DNA of 64,000 bases from DDH964 sp963806685 (GCA_963806685.1 CAWDZB010000017.1:1-64000); one strand, 5' to 3'; shown: positions 8,966 to 18,466, counted from the stretch's first letter. Numbers and translations: made by a program. Notes: generated by a model from the sequence alone, not told the origin.

Positions 8966-11609
8966 TCACCCGATCTTTTCCTCCGGCAACAGCAACCGCT
9001 TGCGCAGGTAATCGAGGCCGAAGATCAGCGGGACACCCAGCCAGGCGAGCAGGAAGATCCCCGGCGCCACCGGCCCGGTTCCCAGCACCCGCTGCAGCGG
9101 CGGCCAGTAAAGGAGCGCCGCCGAAAAGATGACCTGGATCGCGATTCCCAGCAGCATCAGCCGGTTGGCGAACACCCCGCGATCAAGCCCCGAGCGCCGC
9201 CGGTAACGACGGCCGAGCAGGTTGCCGATCTGCATCAGCAGGATGGTCGCCAGGGCGATCCCGGTGGCCGAGCGGTAGAGAGGATCGTTGGCCGCCAGCT
9301 CCATTCCCCACTGCCAGCCCCCATTTACCAGCACCAGGAAGAAAAGAGCCAGCGACCAGAGGGCCTCGAGCAGACCGAGAAAGAGATAACTGTGGACGAT
9401 CAGCGGCCGGGTCAGAAGCCCCCGGCTGCGATCCCGGGGCGGCTTGGTCATCTCCTCGGGGTCGGGGGGTTCCTGGCCCAGCGCCATCGAGGGGACGATG
9501 TCGGTACCGAGATCGATGGTGAGGATCTGGATGACGGTCAGCGCCAGCGGTACCGGCAACAGGATGAAGAGCAGGTAGGGGAGGATTTCCGGGCCGTTGC
9601 TGACCAGCACGTAGTTGGTGAACTTGCGGATATTGGCGAAGACCGTGCGCCCCTCCTCGACCCCGGCGACGATCGAGGCGAAGTTGTCGTCGAGGAGGAT
9701 GATCTGCGCCGCGGCGCGGGCCACGTCGGTGCCGCCAAGGCCCATGGCGACGCCGACATCCGCCGCCTTGAGGGCCGGGGCGTCGTTGACCCCATCGCCG
9801 GTCATCGCCACCACCTTGTCGAGGGTCTTGAGGGCGGCGACAATCTTCATCTTCTGCTCCGGGGTGGTGCGGGCGAAAATGCGGATACCGGATTCCAGCC
9901 GCACGGCCAACTCCGCCTCGGTGAGCTGCTCCAGGACATCGCCGGTCAAGACCGCGTCGCTGCCGGCGGCCATGGGCACAATGCCGCTGTTGCGCGCCAC
10001 CGCCAGGGCGGTGTCGGGGTGGTCGCCGGTCACCATGATCACCGCGATGCCCGCCCGGCCGCAGGTCGTCACCGCTTCCGGCACCTCCGGCCGCAGCGGG
10101 TCCTCGACGCCAAGGAAACCGGCCAGGGTCAGTCCCTCCTCCAGCGCTGCCTGTTCCCCTGCGACCTCCTCCGCCGCCAGCGGCCGCCAGGCCACGGCGA
10201 TCACCCGCAGCCCCGCCGCCGCCAGACGGTGCACCGCCTGGTCGGCCCCCTCCGGCGGAGCGGTGAGCAGCATCCGCACTATCTCCCACGCCCCCTTGAC
10301 GACGAAGACCGCTCCTTCCGCCGTGGTCGCGATGCCTCCGGCCCGGCGCTTGTCGACATCGAAGGCGAAGTGCCGCTGCACCGCTGCTGAACCGGCAGCC
10401 GGGTCGCCGCCGGCCTCTGCCAGCGCCGCGGCGATCGCCACATCGAGGGGATCGCCCGAGAGTCCCCGTCTCCCCAGGACGCAGCTGGCTGGCGTAGAAC
10501 GCCAGCTCCAGCAACGCCTGTTCCTTCTCCCGGTCCGCCATCGGCTCGCCGCCCGGTGCGGCCAGACGGGTGAGCCGCAGCTGGTTACGGGTCAGGGTGC
10601 CGGTCTTGTCGGTACAGATCACATGCACCGCGCCGAGCGCCTCGACGGCGCTGAGCCCCTTCACCAGGACGTTCTTCTTCGCCATACGCAGGCTGCCCAT
10701 GGCCAGCGACAGAGTGAAGGTCGGCAGCAGCCCCTCGGGGACGTTGGCGACGATAATCCCCATCATGAAGACCAGGTTGACCCACAGGGAGCGACCGCTG
10801 AACACCCCATAGAGAAAGAAACTCACCCCCATGCCGACGGCGATGAGGGTCAGCACCCGGACCATGTGGGTCGTCTCCCGCTCCAGGGGGGAGGGGGTGT
10901 GGCGGATCTCCTGGGAGAGCTGCGCCAGCTTGCCGAATTCGGTGCGCAGGCCGGTGGCGAAGACCACCGCCTCACCGCTGCCGCGCAACACGCTGCAGCC
11001 GGCGAAGGCGACGTTGTCGCTCTCCGCCAGCCGCTTGTCGACGGCGGCTGACCGCAGCAGCCGCGGCTTGGCCTCGCCGGTGAGGGGCGCATTGTTCACC
11101 GTCAGGTCGGTGCCCTGCACCAGGCGCGCATCGGCCGGGATGCGGTCTCCCTCGGCGATAATCAGCAGGTCGCCGGGGACCAGTTCCTCACTGCGGATGC
11201 GCTGGGGGCGGCTGTCCCGGGTAACCAGCACCTGCTGCGGCAGAAACTTCTGCAGTGCCTCCATGGCCTTTTCGGCACGGTATTCCTGGAGAAAACTGAA
11301 ACCGGCGTTGAGAAGAGCCACTCCAGCCAGCGCCCAGCCCAGGACGTTCATGCTTTCGCCGGGCTGGAGGCGGTCGGCGACGAAGCAAATACCGGCGGAG
11401 AAGAGGAGCAGCAGGGTGAAGAAATTGGTGAACTGCCGCCCGAGCTGGCGCAGCCATTTCCAGGGATCGGGAATCTCGACGCTGTTGGGTCCGACCTCCA
11501 GCCGCCGCTCCGCTACCTCCTTCTCAGTCAGCCCCTCGGGACGGCTGCCCAGGGATTCGTACACTTCCTCGGGGGCAAGCTGCTGGATCTGCCGCGCCGT
11601 GCCGTTCAT
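8966..11609 (-). CDS. P-type cation-transporting ATPase, type IIC-like (Na/K-ATPase-type; one-base frameshift)
   Basis: This ATP-driven cation pump is about 880 aa. Features from the N-terminus: actuator domain with the LTGEA loop (about 176-180), membrane helix M4 with ANVPEGLLPT (PEGL at 291), phosphorylation motif ICTDKTGTLT (Asp334), GDPLDVAIA, the VTGDHPDTA and MTGDGVNDAPALK hinge motifs, and an M5-M6 region reading ILTIDLGTDIVPSMALG followed by PPR. The ANVPEGLL and IDLGTD-VPS-A motifs resemble eukaryotic Na/K- and H/K-ATPases more than SERCA or proton pumps, so the likely cargo is Na+, K+ or H+. One extra base near 10455-10467 breaks the frame between QLRPGETGTL and GDPLDVA. Its start overlaps the stress-protein stop by ATGA (11606-11609), implying translational coupling. 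Confidence 0.9.
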
Positions 11610-12448
11610 CCCCGGTAGATCCCCACGTCGCAGGGGGTGCGCCGCAGCACCCGTTCCAAAGGATCGCCCTCCCAGAGCCGCGACAGCCGGGAAAGCCTGG
11701 AGCGCTGGGAGGCCCCGAGAAGAACCACCTGGGACTTGAGCCGGCTGGCATGGACAAGGATTTCAGCGACCCAGTCGTCGCTGACCACGATGCGGCTGTC
11801 GAGGAAAAAGGCGTGAGCGCCGCGCAGTCTCCGGATCTCCTCGCTGATCTCGGCGAGGTAACGCGCCCCCTCCTGGCGGAGGGCCTGCAACTCCTTCGGC
11901 GCGAAGCGCCCGAGACGACGGCGGCTGACGACCATGCCGCGCAGTAGATGGACGCTTCTCAGCTGGGGAAGGAAAAGGCGGAAGATCGGCCAGGCCGGGG
12001 CGAAGCCGCGGGGGTGCCCGGCCAAGGGCAGGAGCAGGTCGTGGGGGGCGCCGAGCAGCCCGGGCTGCACCACCCGCAGCGCCAGGACCGGCAACGGCGA
12101 GAGGGCGAGCAGCCGTTCGGCCACCGTCCCGGCAAGCAGCGGCTTGCCGACGCCGCGCACACGGGTGCCGCAGACCACGACCGCTCCGGGATCGGCGGGA
12201 AAAGCGTGCAGCAGCGTGGACAGGGTCCCCTGGCCGGGAGGCAGCAGCTCGGGGAAGAGTTCGACTCCCTGGGCGCCGCACTCCCGCCGCAAATGCTCCA
12301 GCTTGGCATCGAGGGCGGCAGGGGCCAGGCTGCCGTCAAGGACGTGGAACAGGTTCAGAGTCCGGTCGTCGCAGCCGGCGGCAAAGTGGATGGCGTAGCG
12401 GGCAACCCAGTCGCCGTTGAGCGATCCGTCGTAGGCGAGGCAGATCAT
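11606..12448 (-). CDS. Universal stress protein, tandem UspA-type domains
   Basis: This 280-aa protein starts at the ATG behind GGGAGG with MICLAYDGS, the first strand of a UspA fold. An HVLDGSLAP segment and a nucleotide-site-like VVVCGTRVRG follow, then a second domain ending VVLLGASQRSRLSRL and CDVGIYRG. The two-domain form is typical of stress proteins linked to transporters. Its stop overlaps the start of the P-type ATPase by 4 bp, so the two are almost certainly made together. That suggests it senses nucleotides or stress for the pump, which is an inference. Confidence 0.85.
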   Translation of the reverse strand: MICLAYDGSLNGDWVARYAIHFAAGCDDRTLNLFHVLDGSLAPAALDAKLEHLRRECGAQGVELFPELLPPGQGTLSTLLHAFPADPGAVVVCGTRVRGVGKPLLAGTVAERLLALSPLPVLALRVVQPGLLGAPHDLLLPLAGHPRGFAPAWPIFRLFLPQLRSVHLLRGMVVSRRRLGRFAPKELQALRQEGARYLAEISEEIRRLRGAHAFFLDSRIVVSDDWVAEILVHASRLKSQVVLLGASQRSRLSRLSRLWEGDPLERVLRRTPCDVGIYRG

Positions 12449-12541
12449 TGCGTTCCTCCCGGCACTAAAGCGGCAGGTCAACGCAGGAACTATAACGTAA
12501 AAACCCGGGGCAGGAAGGAGGGACGGGCGCCGGGAAAAGGA

Positions 12542-13786
12542 TCAGGGAAGGAAGAACGGTTCTTCGAAAAAGTCCCGGTTGCGGTTGGCACCGCTCCAGT
12601 TCCTGGTCAATTGGGTGTAGTTGCGGGTAGCCCGCAGCTCGTATTCGAGCATCTTCTCGGCCAATTCAAAGTCCCTGGTACCCGGGCCGTAGCGCCGCTT
12701 CAACAGCGGATGAATGCGGGAAAAGTTGCCGATCAGCGGCAGGGTCAGGGACTTGCGCCGGGAAGCCAGGAAACGCCGGCCGCGGCTGCTGGTGCCGAGC
12801 AGGTGGAGATAGCGGGGGCCGGCCTCGAGAATGGTCGCCATCGCCGCGGCCGTGCTCTCGTTAAGGAGGTGGGCGAGGATGCGCTGCACCCGCGTGCGCG
12901 TGAAGTGGCGGGACTTGACGGCGTCGACCAGTTCCGCATAGCTGCCGGTGGTCAGCGCCGCTGCGAAGAGGCGCTGCTCCAGGCCGTCCGCCACCTGGTA
13001 GAGCCCGCGCAGGCTTTCCGCCCCGCGCAGGATGCGGGCGACCAGCAGGCGGTGGAGGTGTTCCTCGTCGAGATGGAGACCGCGGTTGACGGCGCGCAGG
13101 AATGGGAGCTGGACGGCGGCGGGAAGGTAGTTCAGGACCGGTTCCCCCGCCGCCAGCAGGCGGCGAATGCCGGTGGCGCTGGCAATACTGCCGCTGGCCT
13201 CGGTGTCGTGGTAGCCGGCGCCGGCGCGGGGGATGGTCAGAGGGCGGATGGAACTGCCGCACTCTCGCAGGGCGCGCAGATAGGCAAGACCGAGGATGTT
13301 GTTGGGGGTATCCAGAATGGCCGCGGCATCCTCCCCCGCCAGCTCCCGCACCACCTGCGCCCGGGCCTCGGGGTAGGGAAGCCCGCGGCGCAGCAGAGCG
13401 GGGGTGGCGACGGCGATCCGCGCTTCGTTGGCCAGCAGCAGCCCGTCCGCTGCCTGCAAGGCGCCGAGATCCCCACTCTCGCTGCCGAAGCAGAAATAAT
13501 CTACGCCCAGAGCAGTGAGCGCCTGCACCGCGCCTTGGGCAAAGTAGGGGGCGCTGTTGCAGGCGAAGGGAAAGGGGAGCTCGACCACCACGTCGACCCC
13601 CGCCGCGAGGGCCATCTCGGTGCGCAGCCACTTGTCGAATAATGCCGGCTCGCCGCGCTGCAGGAAATGCCCGCTCATCACCGCCACCGCCACTTCGGCA
13701 TCGGCGAGTCGCCGGCTCTCCTGCAGGTGGTGGCGATGGCCGTTGTGGAAGGGATTGTATTCGGTGATCAGGCCGACACTTCTCAT
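12542..13786 (-). CDS. tmcAL: tRNA(Met) cytidine acetate ligase-like nucleotidyltransferase
   Basis: The 414-aa protein begins MRSVGLITEYNPFHNGHRHHL, with the HxGH-class motif (FHNGH) that binds ATP in the TmcAL/DUF795 family. Further landmarks are AVMSGHFLQRGEPALFDKW, VVVELPFPFACNSA, YFCFGSESGD and a conserved C-terminal block with TSSRGRRFL. TmcAL makes acetyl-AMP and acetylates C34 of elongator tRNA(Met); it is best known in Firmicutes but homologues occur elsewhere. If it has that role it would replace the TmcA route used by enterobacteria. Start and length are normal. It is separated from sfsA by a heptamer-rich gap. Confidence 0.85.
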   Translation of the reverse strand: MRSVGLITEYNPFHNGHRHHLQESRRLADAEVAVAVMSGHFLQRGEPALFDKWLRTEMALAAGVDVVVELPFPFACNSAPYFAQGAVQALTALGVDYFCFGSESGDLGALQAADGLLLANEARIAVATPALLRRGLPYPEARAQVVRELAGEDAAAILDTPNNILGLAYLRALRECGSSIRPLTIPRAGAGYHDTEASGSIASATGIRRLLAAGEPVLNYLPAAVQLPFLRAVNRGLHLDEEHLHRLLVARILRGAESLRGLYQVADGLEQRLFAAALTTGSYAELVDAVKSRHFTRTRVQRILAHLLNESTAAAMATILEAGPRYLHLLGTSSRGRRFLASRRKSLTLPLIGNFSRIHPLLKRRYGPGTRDFELAEKMLEYELRATRNYTQLTRNWSGANRNRDFFEEPFFLP

Positions 13787-13800
13787 AAAATCCGATTTAA

Positions 13801-13859
13801 GTTTTGTGTTTTAGGTTTTGGGTTGCCTTCAACTTAAAACCCAAAACTTAAAACTTGGT
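13801..13859. repeat. Heptamer-based AT-rich imperfect inverted repeat
   Basis: GTTTTGT, GTTTTAG and GTTTTGG follow one another at 13801-13821. A reverse-oriented run CTTAAAA, CCCAAAA, CTTAAAA follows at 13833-13853. Together they form an imperfect inverted repeat in the tmcAL-sfsA gap. The base composition is very unlike the surrounding genes. It could form a hairpin and act as a weak terminator for sfsA. Confidence 0.75.
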
Positions 13860-13860
13860 C

Positions 13861-14553
13861 CTAAAGAATGACCAGTATTCTCTCCCCCACCCGGTTCTCC
13901 TCTGGAGAGACGACGCTCTTGTAGGCCAGCACCTCCACTCCCTTTCCCGCCACTTCCCGCAGCAGCCGCCCGTACTCGGGGTCGATGTGGTCGGCGGGGG
14001 CGAAGGCGGTTGCCTCGCCGCGCTGGACGAGGAAGAAAATCACCGCCCGGTGTCCCTCCTGCCGGGCTCGCAGCAGCTCGCGCAGGTGCTTCTGGCCGCG
14101 GGTCGTGACCGCGTCGGGGAAGCAGGCGACGCTCTCCGTACAGCAGAGGGTGACGTTCTTGACCTCGACGAAGGTGCGCGCCCCGTCCTTTTCCAGGCAG
14201 AAATCGAGGCGGCTGGCGCCGAATTTCATTTCGGGAGTGACCCGGCAGCCGGCCAGCTCGGCGATCGACCCGCTGCGCAGCCCCTCCTCCACCACCCGGT
14301 TGGTGCGGTGGGTGTGGGTGTCGACCCAGTGGCCGTTCACCGCGATCAGCTCCAGGGTGTATTTCAGTTTGCGCTGGGGATTGGCGGCCTCGGAGATCAG
14401 GACCCGGTGGCCGGGGATGGCGCACTGCTGCATGCTGCCGGTGTTGGGGGTATGGGCGGTGACGACGCGGCCGCCTTCCAGCTCGACGTCGGCCAGAAAA
14501 CGCTGGTAGCGGCGCAGCAGCCGGCCTTCGATGAGGGGGGCTGGAAGTTTCAC
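13861..14553 (-). CDS. sfsA: DNA/RNA nuclease SfsA
   Basis: The 230-aa protein matches the SfsA family throughout: LIEGRLLRRYQRFLADVEL at the start, TAHTPNTGSMQQC, SRLDFCLE, the nuclease-like FVEVKNVTL with CFPDAVTTRGQKHL, and a C-terminal VAGKGVEVLAYK. SfsA was named for sugar-fermentation stimulation in E. coli and has a restriction-endonuclease-type fold; its cellular role is uncertain. The ATG overlaps the serB stop by four bases, so the two genes form one translational unit. Confidence 0.93.
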   Translation of the reverse strand: MKLPAPLIEGRLLRRYQRFLADVELEGGRVVTAHTPNTGSMQQCAIPGHRVLISEAANPQRKLKYTLELIAVNGHWVDTHTHRTNRVVEEGLRSGSIAELAGCRVTPEMKFGASRLDFCLEKDGARTFVEVKNVTLCCTESVACFPDAVTTRGQKHLRELLRARQEGHRAVIFFLVQRGEATAFAPADHIDPEYGRLLREVAGKGVEVLAYKSVVSPEENRVGERILVIL

Positions 14554-15746
14554 CCGGCGATCTCGGCGGTCTCCTGTTCGGAGAGGCCGAGCAGGTAGAG
14601 AATGGAATCGATGTTCTGCTGGTTGATGTGGGTATCGGCCTGCTCGCGCACCCGCGCCTTGGCGTTGAAGGCGATCCCCAGCCCGGCCTTGCCGAGCATC
14701 GGCAGGTCGTTGGCGCCGTCGCCGATGGCGATGGTCTGGTCAAGAGTGATCCCCTCGCGCTCGGCGATCTCCTCCAAAAGCTGCGCCTTGCGCGCCCCGT
14801 CGACGACCTCGCCGACCAGTTTGCCGGTCACCACCCCGTCGACGATCTCCAGCTGGTTGGCAAACGCGTAGTCGAGGCCGAGATCGTTTTTCAGGCGGTC
14901 GGTGAAGAAGCGGAAGCCGCCGGAGATGACCGCGGTGCGAAAGCCGAGGCGCTTGAGGACGGTGATCAGGGTGCGGGCGCCGGGAGTGAGTGGGATGTTG
15001 CGGTAGACCTCCTCCAGGGCGGCGGCCGGCATTCCCTGGAGCAGGGCGACCCGGGCACGCAGCGAGCCATCGAAGTCGAGCTCGCCGTTCATGGCCCGTT
15101 CGGTGATCGCCGCCACCTGGTCGCCGACCCCGGCGATGCGTGCCAATTCGTCGATCACCTCGATCTGGATCAGGGTCGAATCCATGTCCATCACCACCAG
15201 GCGCTTGGCGCGGCGGTAGAGGCTCTCCTTCTGCACTGCAATGTCGACCCCGACGCTTGTGCCGGCGTGGAGCAGCTTGCGGGTCAACACCTTGACCTCC
15301 AGTTCCGGCGGGGTAGAGATCAGAAACTCGACGCAGCGCAGCTGCCCCTGGGTAAGTTTGCTGATCCGCTCGATGTTGACGTCGTGGTCGGCGAGGATGC
15401 GCGACACGCGGGCGAGGGCTTGGGCGCTCACCTCGCCGCCCATGATCGTCACCACGTAGGCGTTGCGGGTGGTCTTGCGCCGGTACTCCGCCTCGGAAAG
15501 GACCTGGAAATCGAGATCGAGGCCAAGTTCCTTGGCCAGGAACAGCAGATCCTTGATCAGCGGTTTGCGGTCGCTCTCGCCGGGAGGAAAGTCGATCAGC
15601 AGCGACAGGGAAAGGAGGGTGTGGGTGACGGTCTGCTCGATATCGCGGATGCGCGCCCCGGAGGCGGCCACCTCGGCGGTTACCGCGGCGATGATTCCCG
15701 GCTGGTCCTGGCCGGTCATGGTGATAAGGACCATTCGCTTGTCCAT
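14550..15746 (-). CDS. serB: Phosphoserine phosphatase with N-terminal ACT domains
   Basis: SerB removes phosphate from phosphoserine in the last step of serine synthesis. This is the long (398-aa) form: two ACT-like regulatory segments (about residues 1-170, beginning MDKRMVLITMTGQDQPGI) precede a HAD hydrolase. HAD motifs are DMDSTLIQIEVIDELA (nucleophile Asp), the SGGF loop and IGDGANDLPML. ACT domains suggest serine feedback. I start at the ATG at 15746, with GGAG upstream; a GTG five codons earlier is possible. It is coupled to sfsA by an ATGA overlap. Confidence 0.93.
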   Translation of the reverse strand: MDKRMVLITMTGQDQPGIIAAVTAEVAASGARIRDIEQTVTHTLLSLSLLIDFPPGESDRKPLIKDLLFLAKELGLDLDFQVLSEAEYRRKTTRNAYVVTIMGGEVSAQALARVSRILADHDVNIERISKLTQGQLRCVEFLISTPPELEVKVLTRKLLHAGTSVGVDIAVQKESLYRRAKRLVVMDMDSTLIQIEVIDELARIAGVGDQVAAITERAMNGELDFDGSLRARVALLQGMPAAALEEVYRNIPLTPGARTLITVLKRLGFRTAVISGGFRFFTDRLKNDLGLDYAFANQLEIVDGVVTGKLVGEVVDGARKAQLLEEIAEREGITLDQTIAIGDGANDLPMLGKAGLGIAFNAKARVREQADTHINQQNIDSILYLLGLSEQETAEIAG

Positions 15747-15883
15747 GGTCTGACTCCGCACTGAAGTGGCGGCATTCTACGCGGAATATCCGGCAGCTGC
15801 AACCCGGGAAAGAGGCCGAAGGGAACGCGGGGAAGAAGCGAGGCAGGAGGCAAGGCAAAGGAGGGACGGCAGGAGCCTGGGCT

Positions 15884-16186
15884 TTATTGACCCAGTTTTT
15901 CGGAAAGGATGCGTCGGGCCTCTTCCGTGGGAAGGCTGCGGACCAGCAGCCGCTTGTGACGGGAGGTCTCCCCCGCCAGCAGTTCGACGGCTCCCTTGGC
16001 GACACCCAGGAGCTTGGCAAAGAACTCGCAGCAGCTCTTGTTGGCGGCGCCCTCCACCGGCGGCGAGGTAAGGCGGACCTTCAGCTCTTCCCCCTGCAGG
16101 CCGACCAACTGGTTGCGGCTGGCCCGCGGCTGGACAAATACCTGGAGGATCGCGCCCCGCTCATCGCCGGATAGCCAATTTGCCAT
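15884..16186 (-). CDS. DUF167 / YggU family protein
   Basis: This 100-aa protein has the YggU core: LQVFVQPRASRNQLVGL, LKVRLTSPPVEGAANKSCCEFFAKLLGV and ELLAGETSRHKRLLV. The family folds as a small alpha/beta domain of unknown function. Its start overlaps the divIVA stop by one base, and yggT lies just before that. The yggT-divIVA-yggU order is typical of delta-proteobacteria and parallels the ylm cluster near the cell-division genes of Gram-positives. Confidence 0.9.
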   Translation of the reverse strand: MANWLSGDERGAILQVFVQPRASRNQLVGLQGEELKVRLTSPPVEGAANKSCCEFFAKLLGVAKGAVELLAGETSRHKRLLVRSLPTEEARRILSEKLGQ

Positions 16187-16737
16187 CAGGGCTCTCCGCG
16201 ATCATCGTCATCTTCGGCAGAGCCGGCCGGTTCGCCTTCGAAGGGGAGACGCTCTTCCAGCAGCCGTTCGTCCCGGCGCTGGTCCTCGAGGGTAACGACA
16301 TCCAGGTTGAGCAGACGCAGGTGGCTCTCCACCAGGGTCCGCAGGCTGGTCTCGAAAGAGATCTTCTGCCGCTTGAGGTCCTGGATTTCACCGATCAGCT
16401 GAATGCGCCGATCCTCGGCGTCGCGCACGATCCGTTCCGCCTGCAGATGGGCGTCGGCGACGATGATATCGGCCTCCTTGCGGGCATTGCACTTCAGGTC
16501 GTCGGTCACCCGCTGGGTAGTCACCAGCGTTTCCTTGAGGGTAGCCTCGCGCTGCCGCATCTCCCCGAGCCCCGCCCTGGTGCGCGCCAGTTCTTCCTTG
16601 AGCTCCTGGTGCTGGCGCATAAATCGCTCCAGCTCGTCGGCTACCATTTCCAGAAAATGGTCAACGCCGGCCTTCTCATACCCCAGGGGCCGGGTCTTGA
16701 ACTGATACTGCTGGATGTCGATGGGGGTGATACGCAT
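16186..16737 (-). CDS. DivIVA domain-containing protein
   Basis: This cytoplasmic coiled-coil protein (183 aa) starts MRITPIDIQQYQFKTRPLGYEKAGVD, the DivIVA membrane-binding module, and continues as a long helix to about residue 150, with an acidic tail. DivIVA proteins mark curved membrane at poles or division sites. It lies between yggT (12 bp upstream) and yggU, so a role in envelope or division-site organisation is likely, but the delta-proteobacterial versions are not well studied. Confidence 0.88.
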   Translation of the reverse strand: MRITPIDIQQYQFKTRPLGYEKAGVDHFLEMVADELERFMRQHQELKEELARTRAGLGEMRQREATLKETLVTTQRVTDDLKCNARKEADIIVADAHLQAERIVRDAEDRRIQLIGEIQDLKRQKISFETSLRTLVESHLRLLNLDVVTLEDQRRDERLLEERLPFEGEPAGSAEDDDDRGEP

Positions 16738-16749
16738 AAGTCGACCTCA

Positions 16750-17037
16750 CTACATACCAAAGGCAAGCTGTGCCAACAGCCTCAACAGCAATCTTTGCAG
16801 AAGCGACAGGGCCAGCAGCAGGATGATCGGCGAGAAATCGAACCCCCCGAACTGGGACGGAATGACCCGCCGGATCCGTGCCAGGACCGGTTCGGTAACC
16901 TGGTAGAGGAAACGGACGATGGGATTGTAGGGATCCGGGTTGACCCAGGAGACCAGCGCCCGGGCAATGACGATGAAAATGTAGATCTGGAAGACCAGGC
17001 CGATGACGTCGGACAGGGTCGAAAACAGGATATCCAT
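16750..17037 (-). CDS. YggT family integral membrane protein
   Basis: A 95-aa protein with two hydrophobic blocks: FSTLSDVIGLVFQIYIFIVIARAL, and a C-terminal block beginning FSPIILLLALSLLQRLLLRL. Between them lies the family motif SWVNPDPYNPIVRFLYQVTEP followed by RRVIP. Start at 17037, with AGGAAAGGA upstream. YggT/YlmG proteins are linked to membrane and division-site organisation. It is the first gene of a three-gene minus-strand unit with divIVA and yggU. Confidence 0.88.
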   Translation of the reverse strand: MDILFSTLSDVIGLVFQIYIFIVIARALVSWVNPDPYNPIVRFLYQVTEPVLARIRRVIPSQFGGFDFSPIILLLALSLLQRLLLRLLAQLAFGM

Positions 17038-17154
17038 TACCGGTCCTTTCCTCGCAGCCAACCGAATCGAAGCACGGCCGCATTGAACCTCATTTTATAG
17101 CCGATGGTCCGGCGGAGTGTCAAACCATTTCCCGGCCTGGATTCATCCAAGGCT

Positions 17155-17183
17155 TTGACTTTCCCATGAAAAACCGCTAGAGT
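17155..17183 (+). promoter_or_regulatory. Candidate sigma-70 promoter for the DAHP synthase gene
   Basis: TTGACT at 17155-17160 and TAGAGT at 17178-17183 are separated by 17 bp. They lie about 70 bp ahead of the start codon, leaving a short leader in which I see no leader peptide rich in aromatic residues. Confidence 0.65.
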
Positions 17184-17250
17184 GACGGCCCTGAAGGGCG
17201 TGGCGATTCGCTGCGCATGATATCGCGCTTGTCCAGAAAAAGGGGAAACC

Positions 17251-18315
17251 ATGAAACGGACCAACAACCTGCGTATCCGGGGGCTGACCCCGATCATCGC
17301 CCCGGCCGACCTGAAACAGGTCTTTCCGCTTGCGGTGGATGGGGCCGAATTCGTGACCGCTGCCCGCCAGCAGGTCATTGACATCCTCAGTGGCCAGGAC
17401 CGTCGGCTGATGGTGGTGGTCGGGCCCTGCTCGATCCACGACCCCCGCGCCGCGCGTGATTACGCCCGGCGGCTCGCCAAGCTCGGCCGCGAGCTGCAGG
17501 ACCAGCTGCTGCTGGTGATGCGCGTCTATTTCGAAAAACCCCGCACCACCGTCGGCTGGAAGGGGCTGATCAACGACCCGGACCTGAACGGCACCTACCA
17601 GATCTCCAAGGGCCTCGGCGTCGCCCGCGGCCTGCTCTGCGCGATCACCGAGCTCGGCCTGCCGGTCGCCGGGGAAATGCTCGACCCGGTCACCCCGCAC
17701 TACCTCGCCGACCTGGTCAGCTGGGGGGCGATCGGCGCCCGCACCACCGAATCCCAGACCCACCGGGAGATGGCCAGCGGCCTCTCCTTCCCGGTCGGCT
17801 TCAAGAACGGCACCGACGGCAACCTGCAGATTGCCATCGACGCCATGGGCGCGGCGCGCCATCCGCACAGTTTTCTCGGCATCAACAACGAGGGACGCAA
17901 CTCGATCGTTCAGACCACCGGCAATCAGGACGTTCATATCGTCCTGCGCGGCGGCAATGACCGGCCGAACTACTTTCCCGAGGACATTGTGCGCACAGAG
18001 CAGCTGCTCGCCAAGGCCGGGCTTAACGGCGGCATCATGGTCGACTGCAGCCACGCCAATTCGTACAAAAATCATGAACGCCAGGAAGAGGTGATGATCA
18101 ACGTGGTCGACCAGATTGCCGCCGGCAACCGGTCGATCTGTTCGCTGATGATCGAGAGCAATATCGAGGCCGGCAACCAGCCGATCCCCCAGAACCTGTC
18201 CGACCTCCGCTACGGGGTTTCGGTGACCGACAAGTGCGTCGACTGGGCCACCACCGAACGGATGCTGCGCCACGCCCACACCGTCCTGAAAAAGTGCGGC
18301 GGACGGCCGCAGTAG
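17251..18315 (+). CDS. aroG: 3-deoxy-7-phosphoheptulonate (DAHP) synthase, AroG type
   Basis: This enzyme condenses PEP with erythrose 4-phosphate, the entry step of aromatic amino acid synthesis. The 354-aa type I enzyme carries VVVGPCSIHDPRAARDYA, the FEKPRTTVGWKGLINDP block, GARTTESQTHREMASGLS, GFKNGTDG, and GIMVDCSHANS with metal-binding Cys/His. The length equals the E. coli isozymes; which amino acid inhibits it cannot be read by eye. Start at an ATG after AGGGGAAACC. hgcA follows 151 bp later on the same strand. Confidence 0.93.
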   Translation: MKRTNNLRIRGLTPIIAPADLKQVFPLAVDGAEFVTAARQQVIDILSGQDRRLMVVVGPCSIHDPRAARDYARRLAKLGRELQDQLLLVMRVYFEKPRTTVGWKGLINDPDLNGTYQISKGLGVARGLLCAITELGLPVAGEMLDPVTPHYLADLVSWGAIGARTTESQTHREMASGLSFPVGFKNGTDGNLQIAIDAMGAARHPHSFLGINNEGRNSIVQTTGNQDVHIVLRGGNDRPNYFPEDIVRTEQLLAKAGLNGGIMVDCSHANSYKNHERQEEVMINVVDQIAAGNRSICSLMIESNIEAGNQPIPQNLSDLRYGVSVTDKCVDWATTERMLRHAHTVLKKCGGRPQ

Positions 18316-18439
18316 CCCGGGTTGGGACCAGCCGACGGAGAGCTACTTCCAATCCAACCATTCAACCCGAGACCACGTCATGGACGACCAGACTAGTCCC
18401 ACATCCCCCGCGGGCATCCCGCCTTGTTGACCGCCCAAA

Positions 18440-18458
18440 GCGCCGCCGGGAGCGGCGC
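18440..18458 (+). promoter_or_regulatory. GC-rich hairpin immediately ahead of hgcA
   Basis: GCGCCG (18440-18445) and CGGCGC (18453-18458) can pair around a 7-nt loop, ending eight bases before the hgcA ATG, where a ribosome site would be expected. No Shine-Dalgarno sequence is evident there. It may limit initiation, or the start codon may be mis-placed. Confidence 0.4.
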
Positions 18459-18466
18459 CCGAAACC

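Noticed and set aside
17143..18279. Long minus-strand open frame opposite the DAHP synthase gene
   Set aside because: The plus-strand gene has complete enzyme motifs; the antisense frame has no family resemblance and no ribosome site.
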